From Trypanosoma brucei gambiense DAL972 (Eukaryota; Euglenozoa; Kinetoplastea; Trypanosomatida; Trypanosomatidae), in contig NC_026741.1 of the NCBI RefSeq assembly GCF_000210295.1, positions 1,302,001 to 1,366,000 on the forward strand: a DNA stretch of 64,000 bases, written 5' to 3'. Below the pieces are notes generated by a model. The model saw only the letters and a program-made list of their open reading frames with translations. It was not told the DNA's origin and did no database searches. Positions 1-10,925 of this stretch are shown here, piece after piece (the stretch's first letter is position 1; each line of letters begins with the position of its first letter). The position numbers were made by a program, and so were the translations under genes.

Positions 1-16
1 GATTTGCCTGTGCGAC

Positions 17-3000
17 ATGATATCCGAGTCACCTGTGACACTGCTAGGTTTCGATCGTGGGTCGCCACTGCAAGGAATTCTGAAACAAACATCTCGTGGG
101 GATTACCGTGCAATGCTGTTTGCAATGAAGCAAGCTGTGTTATTGGTCCAGCGGGCCTCGGCAAAATACCGCACCTCCGCACCGCATTCACCCAACGATG
201 CGTCGGGAGGGGAGAAGAACGATGGAGCAAGCGTTGGAGGCGATGACCGTAGTGGGGCGGAGGTGAAGGCGTACTTTTCTATGCCCGTTGGTGAATGTTC
301 ACCCGACGACCAGAGGCAACTTCGTCTTTTTCTTGAATGCTTGCTTATGTGCTTTGATGATGTACTCGACGCCATACGTTGGTGTGCTTTGCAACAAGAC
401 GTTCTCGACGACGAGTTGCGTGACGTGCTTCTTCTAGAGCTGCAAACATTGATTCGCATCCTTCGGGGATGCTTAAGGACTGTTTTGCTTCTTTCTCCCG
501 AGCAAAAGCGGCGCTTTCATGGTGAGTCTGCACAACTATTGTGGGTTAGCTTGTGTGTTGCTTCCGCTATTGGCAAGCTTGCGTCAGTAGATTACGGACG
601 AATATGCTTTTCTGGGACTGTTATGCACTCTGTTGCAGCCCTTTTGGATGGTGTTGAGCGGTTGGTGAAGGAACATACTGTTTCCGGTGCGCACAAGAAC
701 AAACAGGCAAACAAGAAGGAACCTGCTGATGTGGACAGAAGAAGTGGTGGGGCACCTCTGATGGGGGCAATAGAGTTAAGTCTTAACTTGTTTTTTTCAG
801 ATGCACTGATGTCACATCGACTTGCCCTGCGGCTGGGGCTTGGGTTGCGTGAGCGATCCGACTTTACAGCACTTGCCACAGCACTAAGGACTCTTGCATC
901 CGCAGCCGCACGATATGAACCGGCGGGACGGATAGTACAGTTTGTCTGGCGGACGCTTTGTGAAGAGCTTGTGAATACTGCGAAACCGGTTAAGCGGAAA
1001 GGAAGGGGGTCAAAGGCCACTAAGGAACCCTCGGCTGGTGTAAAGGTTCCATCAAAGGACGAACTCAAACTATTGTTAGATTCCTTTAACGACCTTCAGA
1101 ATGAAGTTGCTGAGAGCGTTGCATCGCGACAATCGAAGGGGCGGGCCGCTGAATACGTGGTGGAGTGGGCGTGTCCTGATGCACAGGCTGTTCTCGATAG
1201 TGTGGTGGAAGATCCCAGTGTACTGCGTGGTGACCGTTGGCGGAAGAGGGAAACCAACAGCGGTGACCCAACCTCTCTTAGTGACAGTTGTGAAAAGGAG
1301 GAAGAAGAGCAGTCTCTAGCGGATTGGAGTGCGACCATACCTACCACTGCCGTCCCAGGTGCTGTGGCCGCATTCATGGAAATGGACGCAGCCCTTTTAC
1401 TGGAGGACGGTGGTAACGTAACTAATGAAGAGGCACTGGAGGCGTTCTTACGCCAGTGTAGTCGTTTGCATCTCTCATCGACGGTGGTGGCATCAAATGA
1501 TTCAAACGTTGCGATTCCACAGACGAACAAAGTCATCCTAATACACTTTGGTTGCGTGATGGCTATTGTGGAGCGCTGCACATTGGCGGAGATCGCGACC
1601 TTTCCGCGGGGAGAGTTAGTTTTTGGTAGCCTGCATCTCTTTTACCGCCCACAAACACCTGTACCACTGGAAAAACTTCATATGCTGTGGCTGAAACTTG
1701 GCGAACGGTGGAATGAGGAGTTCATTATTCCTGACTGTAAGATATTTGAAAGGCAGCAGCAAGAGTTTTTACAGCTCGTGCGACAGCGTCGCGCTTTGTT
1801 TCAGCCTTCTGAACGAGGGATGGAGGATACCGCGGGCTCGCACCCAAATGACCACGAGAAGGAGGGACTTCTCTTGCGAGATAGTGTGATAGCGCGGCTC
1901 GCACGGCAAAATGTTCCGCCTCTTCCGTACGATGTTGAAATGTTGCCTCATGATGGATTTAGCGCCCTCGACGGGGGCTTCACGGCGCTGTCTGGATCGA
2001 GTCAGCAATTTAAGGATCGGTTACCCTTTCGCATCCCGCTAGACGCACTCCTCACACTTCTACATGACTTTTCCCGTGCACCCCGTGGAGAAACGCCGCT
2101 GGAAGAGTTTGCGAAAGGTGTCATCACTTACGTTGCACGTCACCACGTTCTGTTGAGGGAGCGCTGTGATGGCCACGCAGTGAATGTCCTGCAGTTTATG
2201 CCTCAAGGGCAACAATTTTCATCACGTGTGTACCAGCGGAGGCGACTACCACTTGTGTGCGCTCACGCACCTTCAGTCACTGGCTGGTTCTTTGATGAGG
2301 CAGAAGGGGAGGCTATAAAAAGGTTGTTTGCGCAAGCTGCTGCTTCCGGCGGCTGCACAAGGGCCGACAAGACGGGTGCAGGGGGTGAAGACGCTGTGGG
2401 TAATCTTGTCCGCTCAGCGGAGCATGGAATGTTTGAATACTTGCGCGCTTTATGTCTTTACTTACATTTGTTGGCCCTCACAGCAAATGTGTGCCACCAC
2501 TTCCGCATACTGGGAAGTAGCGGTGAGATGAGCGATGTCCACTCCGGAGTGGTGGTTGGAAGAAGTCACAACCGCTACGGTTTCGAGGAAGAAAACAAAG
2601 ACAGTATGGGCTGGCGTACGACCCGTGGAAAGGGTACGGGAAATGAGCAGCAAGACGCGAATGTGCGCCTATCCGAGCGGCGAGCAAACGCTGATGCCCG
2701 TCAGGCAGATCCTGAGGGTGTCAATGCAAATCTTCTTGAAAACATTTTACTGCACTTTATGAACGTGTCATTGGCTGTCATAGGTCATGCGGACTCTGTA
2801 ACCCACCGAGCTGCGAGTATCGCCGTAGCCCCCGGTTGTGATGAGGAGCGCGCTCGTCGCGCATTATTCTATGCAGATGAGTTGCGGTTGATGGTTGCTG
2901 TAGCCGTGCAGGACTCCCTTCGTGTGTTGCTGCGGGAAGCCCCGGTTAGTTTTTCCCTCGCACGGCGTGTTACCCACCGTATCATTTCAAGCTTCTCCTG

Positions 3001-4768
3001 TGAAGAGATTCCGTTGACTCCACTTGATGGTGACACAACAGGCGAGGGTTCCACCGCCGTTACAGGTGGAGCCTCAAAGGACCACAACAATAGTGGTTTT
3101 GGAAGGCATATTGGGGATGAAAAACAAGTGGGTGGTGCGCTATCCGAACTCCCCCAAATCGATAGGGCAGAACTAACGAAGCTGCGCCTGAAGCGACCGG
3201 AGCTTCTGCTGCGGTCGCCTACGCTGCTTTGTATATTGTCGCCTTCTTTTTTCAATGAGGTTCTCTCGCAACACGTACGCAACGCTATCAGCCTCACCGT
3301 GACGCAGGTGGTAGCTTCGTTGCGCTTCTACCTGCGCGGACCTGATGCACGTCTCGGGCCGTTGATGTCGGCAACTGCAAGCATACTTGCGAGTACCTAC
3401 GTGCGAAACGCGGCATTGCGTCTTTTCTGCGAAGAGCTTTGTGGCCAGATCGTCGATCGTGACGATTTCCGTGATGCACTCGCTCCGCAGACTGTGGCTT
3501 CTGGACAACAGGGCGTTGTTGCGCCCGTTCCAAACGAGGTGCTCATCCCCTTTCTTGCCGCCATAGCGCGTGAGGATGCGTGTGTGACAAAAAATGCGTT
3601 GGCGCTGGTGCTCCACCGAGCCATGAGCCTGCGCCCCGATGTCTTTGGCCAGCCGCCCACGGAGGACCGCTTCTCACGGCTCGCCATTGCCAGGCGAGGA
3701 AGTGGGATTGCGACCCCATCGAAGGTAGCGGGAGTTGGGTCCGATGGGATGGCGAGGGATCGACTGAGTCTTGGAGTTTCTACGGCAGACGTTGTGTTGG
3801 AGAGGCCCGCTGGGGCAGGAACTTCTCCAACGAGAGACGAATGTGGAGAGGACATCGCAGAGATCGATCTTCCCACGCCAGGCACCGATGACGAGGAGTG
3901 GGATGAAGTGACTGCGCTGAATCGCTTCAAAGTTAATCAGGCTGAGCAGGAAATTACACGAACGCACAAACGCGCCCTTGCGTCACTCAACCTTACGCTT
4001 GCCGAGGTGATGGAAACAGCAATGCACTTTTCCACGATGCGGCGCTTAACATCGGAAGAACATAAAAAGGCGACGGCAATGATACGATCAGCGGATGACG
4101 CAAGACACGAACGCGTTGCTGCTTTCCGCAGCGCCACCCCACCCGCTACAACGGGGTCGATAACTGGGAAAAGTTCCAGTGCATCTGTCCTCAAGGGTGA
4201 CGGTGGTGAAGAAAGGAACATTAAAAGCAGCGACGATTCCCTTACCATCGCGGGTCACCCTGATGCTGCGTTGAACATCGACGAACCAACAAACTTTGGC
4301 GTTGCGATGCTCCACATCAGCTTTGCACTTCGTAAAATCATCCACGTCTCCATGCGCCGACTTGCCGCACAACAGGGACCGAAAACTCTTTGCATGATGG
4401 TGGAGATGCTTCGGGAAGTGGATCCTAAATGGCACCATGGTCCAAATGATGAACATCGAAGGCAGCTGGATAGTATGCTCGTGGGCACGCTACGGGTACT
4501 TGTGGCCCGCGCACTTGTCTGCGCAGATGCTGTGGGAGGAGCGGATGACTTGATGGCTGGTGGTGCCAGCGGTGTGGCAATGAGCCTTGCGGGGTTACAG
4601 AGGACAGAACGTGCATTGTACCTCGTACAGCACCTCAAGAATGGCAACCGCGGGGGGAGCGCTGGGCCCAACGTGGCAAAGAGTAAATGCACCAGTAGGG
4701 GTGTGAGCAGAGGTGCAAGTAGGGATTTGAGGAGACAACGCCCGGGGTGCATGGCGCCTGTGAGGTAG
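17..4768 (+). CDS. Large conserved-type protein, function not recognised; 5' end possibly outside window
   Basis: An uninterrupted frame of 1583 codons from the first visible ATG. The frame is also open from base 2 to base 16, so the true start may lie upstream of the window. I recognise no family. Long stretches look alpha-helical and leucine-rich (about residues 90-220, 510-620, 960-1010 and 1040-1120), which suggests a helical scaffold. These are separated by hydrophilic inserts rich in Gly, Ser, Asp and Glu. An acidic stretch near residue 1290 precedes a helix that could form a coiled coil, and the last 35 residues are strongly basic. No signal peptide or transmembrane span is apparent. 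Coding composition is normal for this chromosome and no frameshift is visible. A membrane-trafficking or cytoskeletal scaffold role would be a guess. Confidence 0.85.
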   Translation: MISESPVTLLGFDRGSPLQGILKQTSRGDYRAMLFAMKQAVLLVQRASAKYRTSAPHSPNDASGGEKNDGASVGGDDRSGAEVKAYFSMPVGECSPDDQRQLRLFLECLLMCFDDVLDAIRWCALQQDVLDDELRDVLLLELQTLIRILRGCLRTVLLLSPEQKRRFHGESAQLLWVSLCVASAIGKLASVDYGRICFSGTVMHSVAALLDGVERLVKEHTVSGAHKNKQANKKEPADVDRRSGGAPLMGAIELSLNLFFSDALMSHRLALRLGLGLRERSDFTALATALRTLASAAARYEPAGRIVQFVWRTLCEELVNTAKPVKRKGRGSKATKEPSAGVKVPSKDELKLLLDSFNDLQNEVAESVASRQSKGRAAEYVVEWACPDAQAVLDSVVEDPSVLRGDRWRKRETNSGDPTSLSDSCEKEEEEQSLADWSATIPTTAVPGAVAAFMEMDAALLLEDGGNVTNEEALEAFLRQCSRLHLSSTVVASNDSNVAIPQTNKVILIHFGCVMAIVERCTLAEIATFPRGELVFGSLHLFYRPQTPVPLEKLHMLWLKLGERWNEEFIIPDCKIFERQQQEFLQLVRQRRALFQPSERGMEDTAGSHPNDHEKEGLLLRDSVIARLARQNVPPLPYDVEMLPHDGFSALDGGFTALSGSSQQFKDRLPFRIPLDALLTLLHDFSRAPRGETPLEEFAKGVITYVARHHVLLRERCDGHAVNVLQFMPQGQQFSSRVYQRRRLPLVCAHAPSVTGWFFDEAEGEAIKRLFAQAAASGGCTRADKTGAGGEDAVGNLVRSAEHGMFEYLRALCLYLHLLALTANVCHHFRILGSSGEMSDVHSGVVVGRSHNRYGFEEENKDSMGWRTTRGKGTGNEQQDANVRLSERRANADARQADPEGVNANLLENILLHFMNVSLAVIGHADSVTHRAASIAVAPGCDEERARRALFYADELRLMVAVAVQDSLRVLLREAPVSFSLARRVTHRIISSFSCEEIPLTPLDGDTTGEGSTAVTGGASKDHNNSGFGRHIGDEKQVGGALSELPQIDRAELTKLRLKRPELLLRSPTLLCILSPSFFNEVLSQHVRNAISLTVTQVVASLRFYLRGPDARLGPLMSATASILASTYVRNAALRLFCEELCGQIVDRDDFRDALAPQTVASGQQGVVAPVPNEVLIPFLAAIAREDACVTKNALALVLHRAMSLRPDVFGQPPTEDRFSRLAIARRGSGIATPSKVAGVGSDGMARDRLSLGVSTADVVLERPAGAGTSPTRDECGEDIAEIDLPTPGTDDEEWDEVTALNRFKVNQAEQEITRTHKRALASLNLTLAEVMETAMHFSTMRRLTSEEHKKATAMIRSADDARHERVAAFRSATPPATTGSITGKSSSASVLKGDGGEERNIKSSDDSLTIAGHPDAALNIDEPTNFGVAMLHISFALRKIIHVSMRRLAAQQGPKTLCMMVEMLREVDPKWHHGPNDEHRRQLDSMLVGTLRVLVARALVCADAVGGADDLMAGGASGVAMSLAGLQRTERALYLVQHLKNGNRGGSAGPNVAKSKCTSRGVSRGASRDLRRQRPGCMAPVR

Positions 4769-4969
4769 TGATCGACTGAATGTGGTGGTAGGCATGCTTG
4801 TGGGATGGCGCGAGCGTTATAACTGATCACATATACATTATCTTCACCTTCAACACATGCAACAGTGACTATTAAATTGGTCGTACATAAGTAACGTTGT
4901 ATCATCACCACAAAAAAATAAATAATAATAATAACGCCTTTGATATTCATACAAACACTTACCTCCCTC

Positions 4970-4971
<2 letters not shown>

Positions 4972-5013
<42 letters not shown>
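4972..5013. repeat. (CA)21 microsatellite
   Basis: Twenty-one perfect CA units lie in the spacer between the first two genes. The array is probably polymorphic in length between strains. Confidence 0.95.
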
Positions 5014-5014
<1 letters not shown>

Positions 5015-5100
5015 GCATATTCGTGGTAACGCCATGTATCTTAGTGTGGCCTGTTGCTGGAGAAGGGGAATACTCTGTTTGCATGATTCGAAGAAAGATC

Positions 5101-5161
5101 TCCTTTTTGTATTGTTGTGCTTCTTTTTTTTGCTATTTTGTATCATTGTTTTTATTAAAAG
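5101..5161 (+). promoter_or_regulatory. Likely trans-splice acceptor for the LRR gene
   Basis: A T-rich tract runs to the first AG at 5160-5161, 185 bases before the ATG at 5346. This layout matches trypanosome spliced-leader acceptors. The exact AG is inferred. Confidence 0.5.
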
Positions 5162-5345
5162 AGCACCTCTCTAAATAACGCGGAGACACCACTGAGGGTC
5201 ACTCAGGACCTTACAACCAAGGCAACCCACCTTGACAGCATATAGGTAAAGGAGGGTTTGTTGCACAGAAGGTGAGGCCAAATCGAGTGCGATTCAGAGG
5301 GAAGGAGGAAGAAGTAAAAAATAAAATAAAGCCTAGATAGCAACA

Positions 5346-8300
5346 ATGAGGGGGTTGCTGTCTCACAATATAGGGGCAATGAAACATCCTGAGTACCCCC
5401 GAACGGATAGCGATGCCTCCTACACGCGGCCGCTCACTATGGATAGTGCTCGCGCAGCTTCGGTATCCGGGAGCGCGCAAAGTGGTTTACCTGTAGTCTC
5501 TTCCATGCAGAGGACACACCCCGGTTCCCCACGCACTACGGTTGCGTGGGATCGGCGCGACGCCAACGCTGGAAAGGCTGAGCCACAAACGGCTATCGAT
5601 ATGCTGGCGACAGCGTTGTTGCAGCCCTCGCCAAAGGCGTTTGTGGAGTCCGCTCACATTAACCGCTCGTCCACCCCCAAAAAGGTGCGTACGCCACCGG
5701 TGAAGCACGGTTCACCAAACAAACAAGGTCCCCGGTGTCACGCTCGGTCGAGCAATGGAGGGACTGACGGCGCCCTACGGCTGAAAGCCACCACTCGTTC
5801 AGAGAAGCCGGAAGAAGTGCCCCCGGTGGGTACCGGATGCTCTGCTACTGATGGTGCCAAACTGACAACTGACGAAAGGGTTCTAATAGGGAGGACTGCG
5901 TCGGATTTGTACCTCTTTTCAAAAACGAAGACAAAGGGAGGAAGGAGTGTGGGCCGGCAAAGGAAGCGTCTTGAGGGACAAGCGTCAGAGATGACCATTG
6001 CGGGGAAGCGTGTTTGTGTACATGAGAAGACCCCAGCAACTTCTCGCAAGGATCAGCTGCTCGCACATCCCAACATGGTTATGACAACTAGTAATGGCAG
6101 TGACAGCCAGGACAGTTCTCAGACGACCGATTCAAGGGATGGGTGGTGGGAAGAGGGGAAGGGGCAGGTTGTAAACCCACTCAGCGTCACTAAGTTAAAG
6201 GTTCACCAAAGTGTTGACGATGGTGACACACCCTTGCCGATTTCCATTGACGTAATGTGTTCCACACCCGACAATTCTGAGGAGATCGCCGATAGCGTTA
6301 GCTCAGTGGGGAGCTCACTGTGCAGTGGCACCGCGTCTCTGGTCAAGGGTCAAATGGACATTATTCCCAACCTCACGGAGGAAAATGGTTCTGATCAAGG
6401 TGTCTCCCATAGGGGAGAAGACCTAAGCGGCGAGGTTAAATCGAAGGAATCATCGCAGTTACTGGTTGGTGAAAATGGAGTCCTTGATGCGCAAAGGCGT
6501 CTTTCGTCAGTGAAGAAGGCATCTGATTTCAGGCTCCAGAGCGCCGGAGCAAAGCCGCCAGGAAAGTTGGTTGCAACTGGCGAAAGCCTGCGCGGTGCCG
6601 GTGATTCCTGCGAGAGTGCCGCACACAAAGTAGAGGAGATAAGCAAGAAAACTATGGAGGTGCTGGACCAAGTACGAAATAGTTGTTTGACAGTGGCTCC
6701 AGCACCTACCAACATCGCGACGGGGAGCCCCCCTGCTGTGTCCGTTGCAAGGAATCCATCCAATGTTAGTTCCATCAAGCCCATTTCGTGTGGCTCCGCC
6801 GGCTGTAGGAAGAACCAAGAAGCGGTAGTGAGTGAGAAGACTAGTAAAGATTTGGCCATAGAGGAGCAGCGTGTTCTCATGGGGTACCTTTCAGCATCCG
6901 AGTTGGATCTCTCCATGTCAACCTTCAAGCAGATTGGATGCTCTCTCCGAGTCTCAAAAGCACTTCGTGTGCTGAACCTGAAGGGCTGCACGGCAAGTGA
7001 GAAGGGACTGTGTGGCCTGTCAGAGGTTGAAAGTTTAGAGGTTGTGTGTGTTTCACATATGCGAAACCTTACCTCCCTGACAGTACTGGCTACGCGTCAG
7101 GATGGTCTCTCGTCAAATATCCGAGAGATCGACGCCCGGTGCAGTTCTGTTACCAGTGCTGGTCTTTCGGGGTTAGACAAGATGACGTGCCTCTCTAAAC
7201 TCAACCTAAGCCTCACACCAGTGACGAGTGTGAGTCTGCTCGGGGGATCAACTTCCCTGATGGAGCTGAATCTTTCCGGCACTGCTGTGACGAGCGATGG
7301 GCTACTTGGGTTGGAGAAGATTCCCTCACTGACCACACTCAATCTCAGTCGCACTAAAGTAAAGTCACTCCAAAAGATTGCCGAATCGCAGACGCTGGAA
7401 AATCTAAATCTGTACTCGTGCAGGGTTGATACCAGTGATGTGCGGGGAGTGGAGTGTATGCCTCGGTTGAAGTCCCTTGACTTCAGTACCACAAAAGTGT
7501 CCGACCTTTCGTTTCTTTCCTCAAGCCCTTCACTGAAAACGTTGAGGGCACAGTGGCTTACTTTGAGGAATTGTGGTGGTATTACTGAGGGTCGGTACAG
7601 CAAGCGTAACATTTCTGGTGGGGATACAAAATTATTCGACTTTATTGGAAACATAAGGGGAAATAACTTTCCGTGCTGGGAAGACCCTGGAAAAGAGGAC
7701 CAAGACGTCGAAGCCGGTGTTTGTGGGTTGGCCAAAATACCCACGCTAGAGTTTGTCGATTTATCGTATAGTTCGGTTAGCAGTGTTCGTTCGTTGTTTT
7801 CTAGCAAATCAATCGAGACGATTGTGTTGCGCCGCACCCCGATTGACGACAATGGTATCAAAGATATTGGGCAGCTTCAAACGCTGAAGACGCTTGTGAT
7901 TAATAATTTGGGCGATCTCATCTCCGAAGGCGGTGACGAGAATTTATCTGAGACGAAGGGCGTTTTAGTTTCTGTCAAAGATATTACACTGGCTTTCGGC
8001 ATGGTTATCCTCGACCTATCCTTTACGGACGTCTATGACCTTCGTATGATAACGTCTTTAAAATGTCTCAAGGAACTATATCTTGTGGAGACCCTCATCA
8101 CCGTCGACGGGGTTCGTGGGGTGGAACAATTACCTTCTCTTCGGCTGCTCGATATTTCCCAGACAAGTGTACTTTCGTTGGATTTCCTCTCCGAGGGATG
8201 CAAGGCGCTGGAGCAGTTATTTGTCAAATCCAACCGTAATACAAGCGGCTTTTGTATCGGAAAAATATATCGCCTTCCCGTGCTTAAGGAACTCGACGTC

Positions 8301-8912
8301 AGTGACACTGTTGTAGAGGACATTTCGGCACTCCTGCATTCTTCATGCACACTTCAACGGTTTGTTTGCCGTTGGGGGGAGCGGAGGGTTGCAAATGGCC
8401 TAACGGAGCCGTTGACTCCTTGGTTGCGACCTGCGTTGCTAGATGGCATGGATGCGCTTCCCCATTTGGAAAGCATTGATTTCACAAACTCCACCCTTCG
8501 ATCCGTCACGTTTCTCGCCCGTTCACGTTCGCTTCGGCGTATTGTGTTGGGGCGGAGCAGTAATCTTTCGAACAACGGCATCGGTGGTCTCGCCCAGATC
8601 CCAACTTTGGAGGCGTTGGACCTTAGTTTTTGTCCTCGCATCAGTGACGTGCGGCCACTTGTATCATCGTCTTCTTTGCAGGAGTTAAGGTTAGTTGGAA
8701 CCGGTGTGACGGCTGTCGGACTCCACGGCGCATTGCAAATGAAGGCGCTGAAACTTTTAGATGTCACGGGAACTCCTGCAGCAGACGAATTGAGTGGTAT
8801 TAGTAATGAGGGAGGCCCGGTGCTTGTGGTTAAGGGCGGTGAGGCGTGCAGCACAAACTTTCCTTCATTATTCAGGCGGTGCCGAACAAGTCCTGTTGTG
8901 ATACTACAGTAA
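5346..8912 (+). CDS. Leucine-rich-repeat protein (kinetoplastid LRRP type)
   Basis: A 1188-residue protein in two parts. Residues 1 to about 510 are low in hydrophobic residues and rich in Ser, Thr, Gly, Lys and Glu, so probably disordered. From about residue 514 to 1165 the chain is built of leucine-rich repeats of roughly 22-26 residues, with recurring units such as LNLSGTAVTS and LDLSFTDV in a regular L..L.LS.T.V pattern. An insert of about 35 hydrophilic residues near 755-790 interrupts the array. LRR solenoids usually bind other proteins, so a binding or adaptor role is likely, with partner unknown. No signal peptide, membrane span, F-box or kinase domain is seen. A second ATG at residue 12 (base 5379) could be the real start. 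The repeats identify the fold but not the function. Confidence 0.9.
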   Translation: MRGLLSHNIGAMKHPEYPRTDSDASYTRPLTMDSARAASVSGSAQSGLPVVSSMQRTHPGSPRTTVAWDRRDANAGKAEPQTAIDMLATALLQPSPKAFVESAHINRSSTPKKVRTPPVKHGSPNKQGPRCHARSSNGGTDGALRLKATTRSEKPEEVPPVGTGCSATDGAKLTTDERVLIGRTASDLYLFSKTKTKGGRSVGRQRKRLEGQASEMTIAGKRVCVHEKTPATSRKDQLLAHPNMVMTTSNGSDSQDSSQTTDSRDGWWEEGKGQVVNPLSVTKLKVHQSVDDGDTPLPISIDVMCSTPDNSEEIADSVSSVGSSLCSGTASLVKGQMDIIPNLTEENGSDQGVSHRGEDLSGEVKSKESSQLLVGENGVLDAQRRLSSVKKASDFRLQSAGAKPPGKLVATGESLRGAGDSCESAAHKVEEISKKTMEVLDQVRNSCLTVAPAPTNIATGSPPAVSVARNPSNVSSIKPISCGSAGCRKNQEAVVSEKTSKDLAIEEQRVLMGYLSASELDLSMSTFKQIGCSLRVSKALRVLNLKGCTASEKGLCGLSEVESLEVVCVSHMRNLTSLTVLATRQDGLSSNIREIDARCSSVTSAGLSGLDKMTCLSKLNLSLTPVTSVSLLGGSTSLMELNLSGTAVTSDGLLGLEKIPSLTTLNLSRTKVKSLQKIAESQTLENLNLYSCRVDTSDVRGVECMPRLKSLDFSTTKVSDLSFLSSSPSLKTLRAQWLTLRNCGGITEGRYSKRNISGGDTKLFDFIGNIRGNNFPCWEDPGKEDQDVEAGVCGLAKIPTLEFVDLSYSSVSSVRSLFSSKSIETIVLRRTPIDDNGIKDIGQLQTLKTLVINNLGDLISEGGDENLSETKGVLVSVKDITLAFGMVILDLSFTDVYDLRMITSLKCLKELYLVETLITVDGVRGVEQLPSLRLLDISQTSVLSLDFLSEGCKALEQLFVKSNRNTSGFCIGKIYRLPVLKELDVSDTVVEDISALLHSSCTLQRFVCRWGERRVANGLTEPLTPWLRPALLDGMDALPHLESIDFTNSTLRSVTFLARSRSLRRIVLGRSSNLSNNGIGGLAQIPTLEALDLSFCPRISDVRPLVSSSSLQELRLVGTGVTAVGLHGALQMKALKLLDVTGTPAADELSGISNEGGPVLVVKGGEACSTNFPSLFRRCRTSPVVILQ

Positions 8913-9278
8913 CCCTACAGTGAGAAGAGATGCCTTGCGCTTCGTTTGTTCACATGACGCATGATCGGCGTGCTTTTACACTTATATCTGCGAAGCTCGT
9001 GTTTCTTCCTTTTTATTTTTTTAAAAAAAAGCTTCAATGTTTTAATGGGGCGGCGATGTGAAACGTGGGGCTACGAGCGTGAGGTGAACTCGGCTAATTA
9101 TTATGAGCAGGAGAAGAGAGAAGTGGTGAGGGCGGTACTGCGCGCCGTGAAGACATGTGTAATATTTGCACTGCGTGAAGTTGAATCATGAAGAGGAATG
9201 GAGATGACACGGGTTGATGTAGAAGAGAGGAAAAAATTTCTAGTAGTAGCGGTTTCGTAGTGACGAGTATAGTTAATT

Positions 9279-9280
<2 letters not shown>

Positions 9281-9321
<41 letters not shown>
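9281..9321. repeat. (TA)n microsatellite
   Basis: About twenty perfect TA units in the 3' flank of the LRR gene. Confidence 0.95.
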
Positions 9322-9324
<3 letters not shown>

Positions 9325-10435
9325 TGATAATACGGTTGTGAGGATATGCAGTGACCAGCAAAGTAATAGAGGTATAAAGTGAGGCATAAGGAGGGCAATG
9401 AATGACTGTCCGATGGTGGCCAAACAACAACGACCGCAACAATAAAATGGAAGAGAGGATTTGGTGGGGAGTCTCACGTGTCATAATGACAATTGGGTAC
9501 GTGATTGTTTACTTGTGTTACATCACTTAAACCCACACACCCACTCTTTCTACCTTTCTGTCTGTTTTCTAGTTCCCAAGGAACTAACTTACCCTTTTTT
9601 TTCTTTTTTTTCTTTTCCTCCTTTTTTTTTTTTTTGGCCATGCATGTGGTTAAATGCACTGCTCCACATGTAAAAGGAGCCAATAGCCGCCGTTGTAACG
9701 TTGTAGTTACCATTCTTGTCGTTATCATTATTACCAAGGCTTCGACCGTCGGGTTTCTCTCTCTCTTTTCTTTTTGATCTTGCCCTTGCTCTTGCTTTTG
9801 CCTTTGTTTCTGTTTCTGTCCTTTGTTTTATGTTTATCTGTTTGCATTCCTACGAACACAAATAAATTGCATGCACAAACGCATTATATATATTTGCGTG
9901 CTTGTGTGTGAATTTTATTTCTATATTTATTCGTTTACCTTTTTTTATATTTATATTTCATGTGTTAACCGTGTGATTTTTACCTGTCGGAATATGCAAC
10001 TGGATGAATGTTGTTACAATTATTATTGTTATCATTATCAATGCTATTATTAATAATATGACCACTACTTACTTTTCCACTTACTTATATTGCCACGACC
10101 TTTTTTTTTTTTTTTGGTACGCTTAACCGTGACTCTGCACCACGAATAAAATGAAGAGGTGAAGGAAGGAAGGAAGGAAAAAAAAAAAAGAAAATAAAAC
10201 GAAAAGAAGGGGAGACGGCCGTGAGGTGATTTTTTTTTTTTTTGGGAGAAAAAAAAAACAATAATAAAGAGGAAAGGGGAGAAAAGGCATTTCCTTTTTG
10301 CATTTGTGGTTTCGTTACAATGGCGTTCGTCCCTTCTTTTTCCTTTTTTTCTTTTTTTTTCTTTTTTTTCTTTTTTTTTCTTAAATGTTCCTTTTGTTGT
10401 TACTTATTTTTGTATTTGTGTGTGTGCCAGTGTAA

Positions 10436-10459
10436 ATATATATATATATATATATATAT
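10436..10459. repeat. (AT)n microsatellite
   Basis: About twelve perfect AT units just upstream of the purine-rich block. Confidence 0.9.
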
Positions 10460-10496
10460 GCGTGGGAGAAGGAAATGGGAACAATTTTCACATGAA

Positions 10497-10700
10497 GCAA
10501 AAAAATAAAATAAAATAAAAAGGAAAAAAAGGAAAAAAAAAGAAAATTGGATGAGGAATGAAGGGGAGGAAAGAAGAAGAAAAAGAGGAGGAGGTAAAAT
10601 AATAATTAAAAAAAAAAAGAGAGCACAAAAGACATAATGAAGCAAAAAAAAAAAGGAAAAAGGAAAAAGGAAAAAGGAAAGCAAAGGAAAAAGTGAAAAT
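10497..10700 (+). repeat. Purine-rich block with AAAAAGG-type heptamer repeats
   Basis: About 200 bases are almost entirely A and G on the + strand. The region 10650-10695 contains four or more tandem units of five or so A followed by GG. With the pyrimidine tract just upstream, this could adopt triplex (H-DNA) structure, which is inference only. The assembly breaks about 125 bases downstream. Confidence 0.75.
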
Positions 10701-10717
10701 GAATATATGCATGTGTG

Positions 10718-10738
10718 TATATATATATATATATATAT
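10718..10738. repeat. (TA)n microsatellite
   Basis: About ten TA units between the purine-rich block and the assembly gap. Confidence 0.9.
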
Positions 10739-10825
10739 GTAAATATATATATGTTTATACGCTGAGACATGTTATCAAAACGAAACGAAACAAAACAAAA
10801 CAAAAAACCAAAAAAACAACAACAA

Positions 10826-10925
10826 NNNNNNNNNNNNNNNNNNNNNNNNNNNNNNNNNNNNNNNNNNNNNNNNNNNNNNNNNNNNNNNNNNNNNNNNNNN
10901 NNNNNNNNNNNNNNNNNNNNNNNNN
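10826..10925. other. Assembly gap (100 N)
   Basis: Exactly 100 Ns, the conventional placeholder for a gap of unknown size. It is flanked by A-rich simple sequence on the left and AT-rich sequence on the right, so the true distance between the LRR gene and cytochrome c is unknown. Confidence 0.98.

Larger units (their letters stand above)
4769..5345. other. Intergenic spacer with CA microsatellite
   Basis: The spacer holds the presumed 3' UTR of the upstream gene, a 42-base CA repeat, and a T-rich tract leading to a likely trans-splice acceptor AG at 5160-5161. No coding sequence is seen. The small frames on both strands come from the repeat. Confidence 0.8.

Noticed and set aside
4255..5010. 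251-codon frame on the minus strand overlapping the first gene
   Set aside because: Its N-terminus translates the CA repeat and the rest is antisense to the large + strand gene.
4972..5013. CRISPR-like or tandem-array interpretation of the repeats
   Set aside because: These are simple dinucleotide microsatellites without spacers, and the organism is a eukaryote.
9094..9777. Frames rich in Ile-Tyr or Phe in the 3.9 kb spacer
   Set aside because: They translate TA repeats and T homopolymers and have no independent coding signal.
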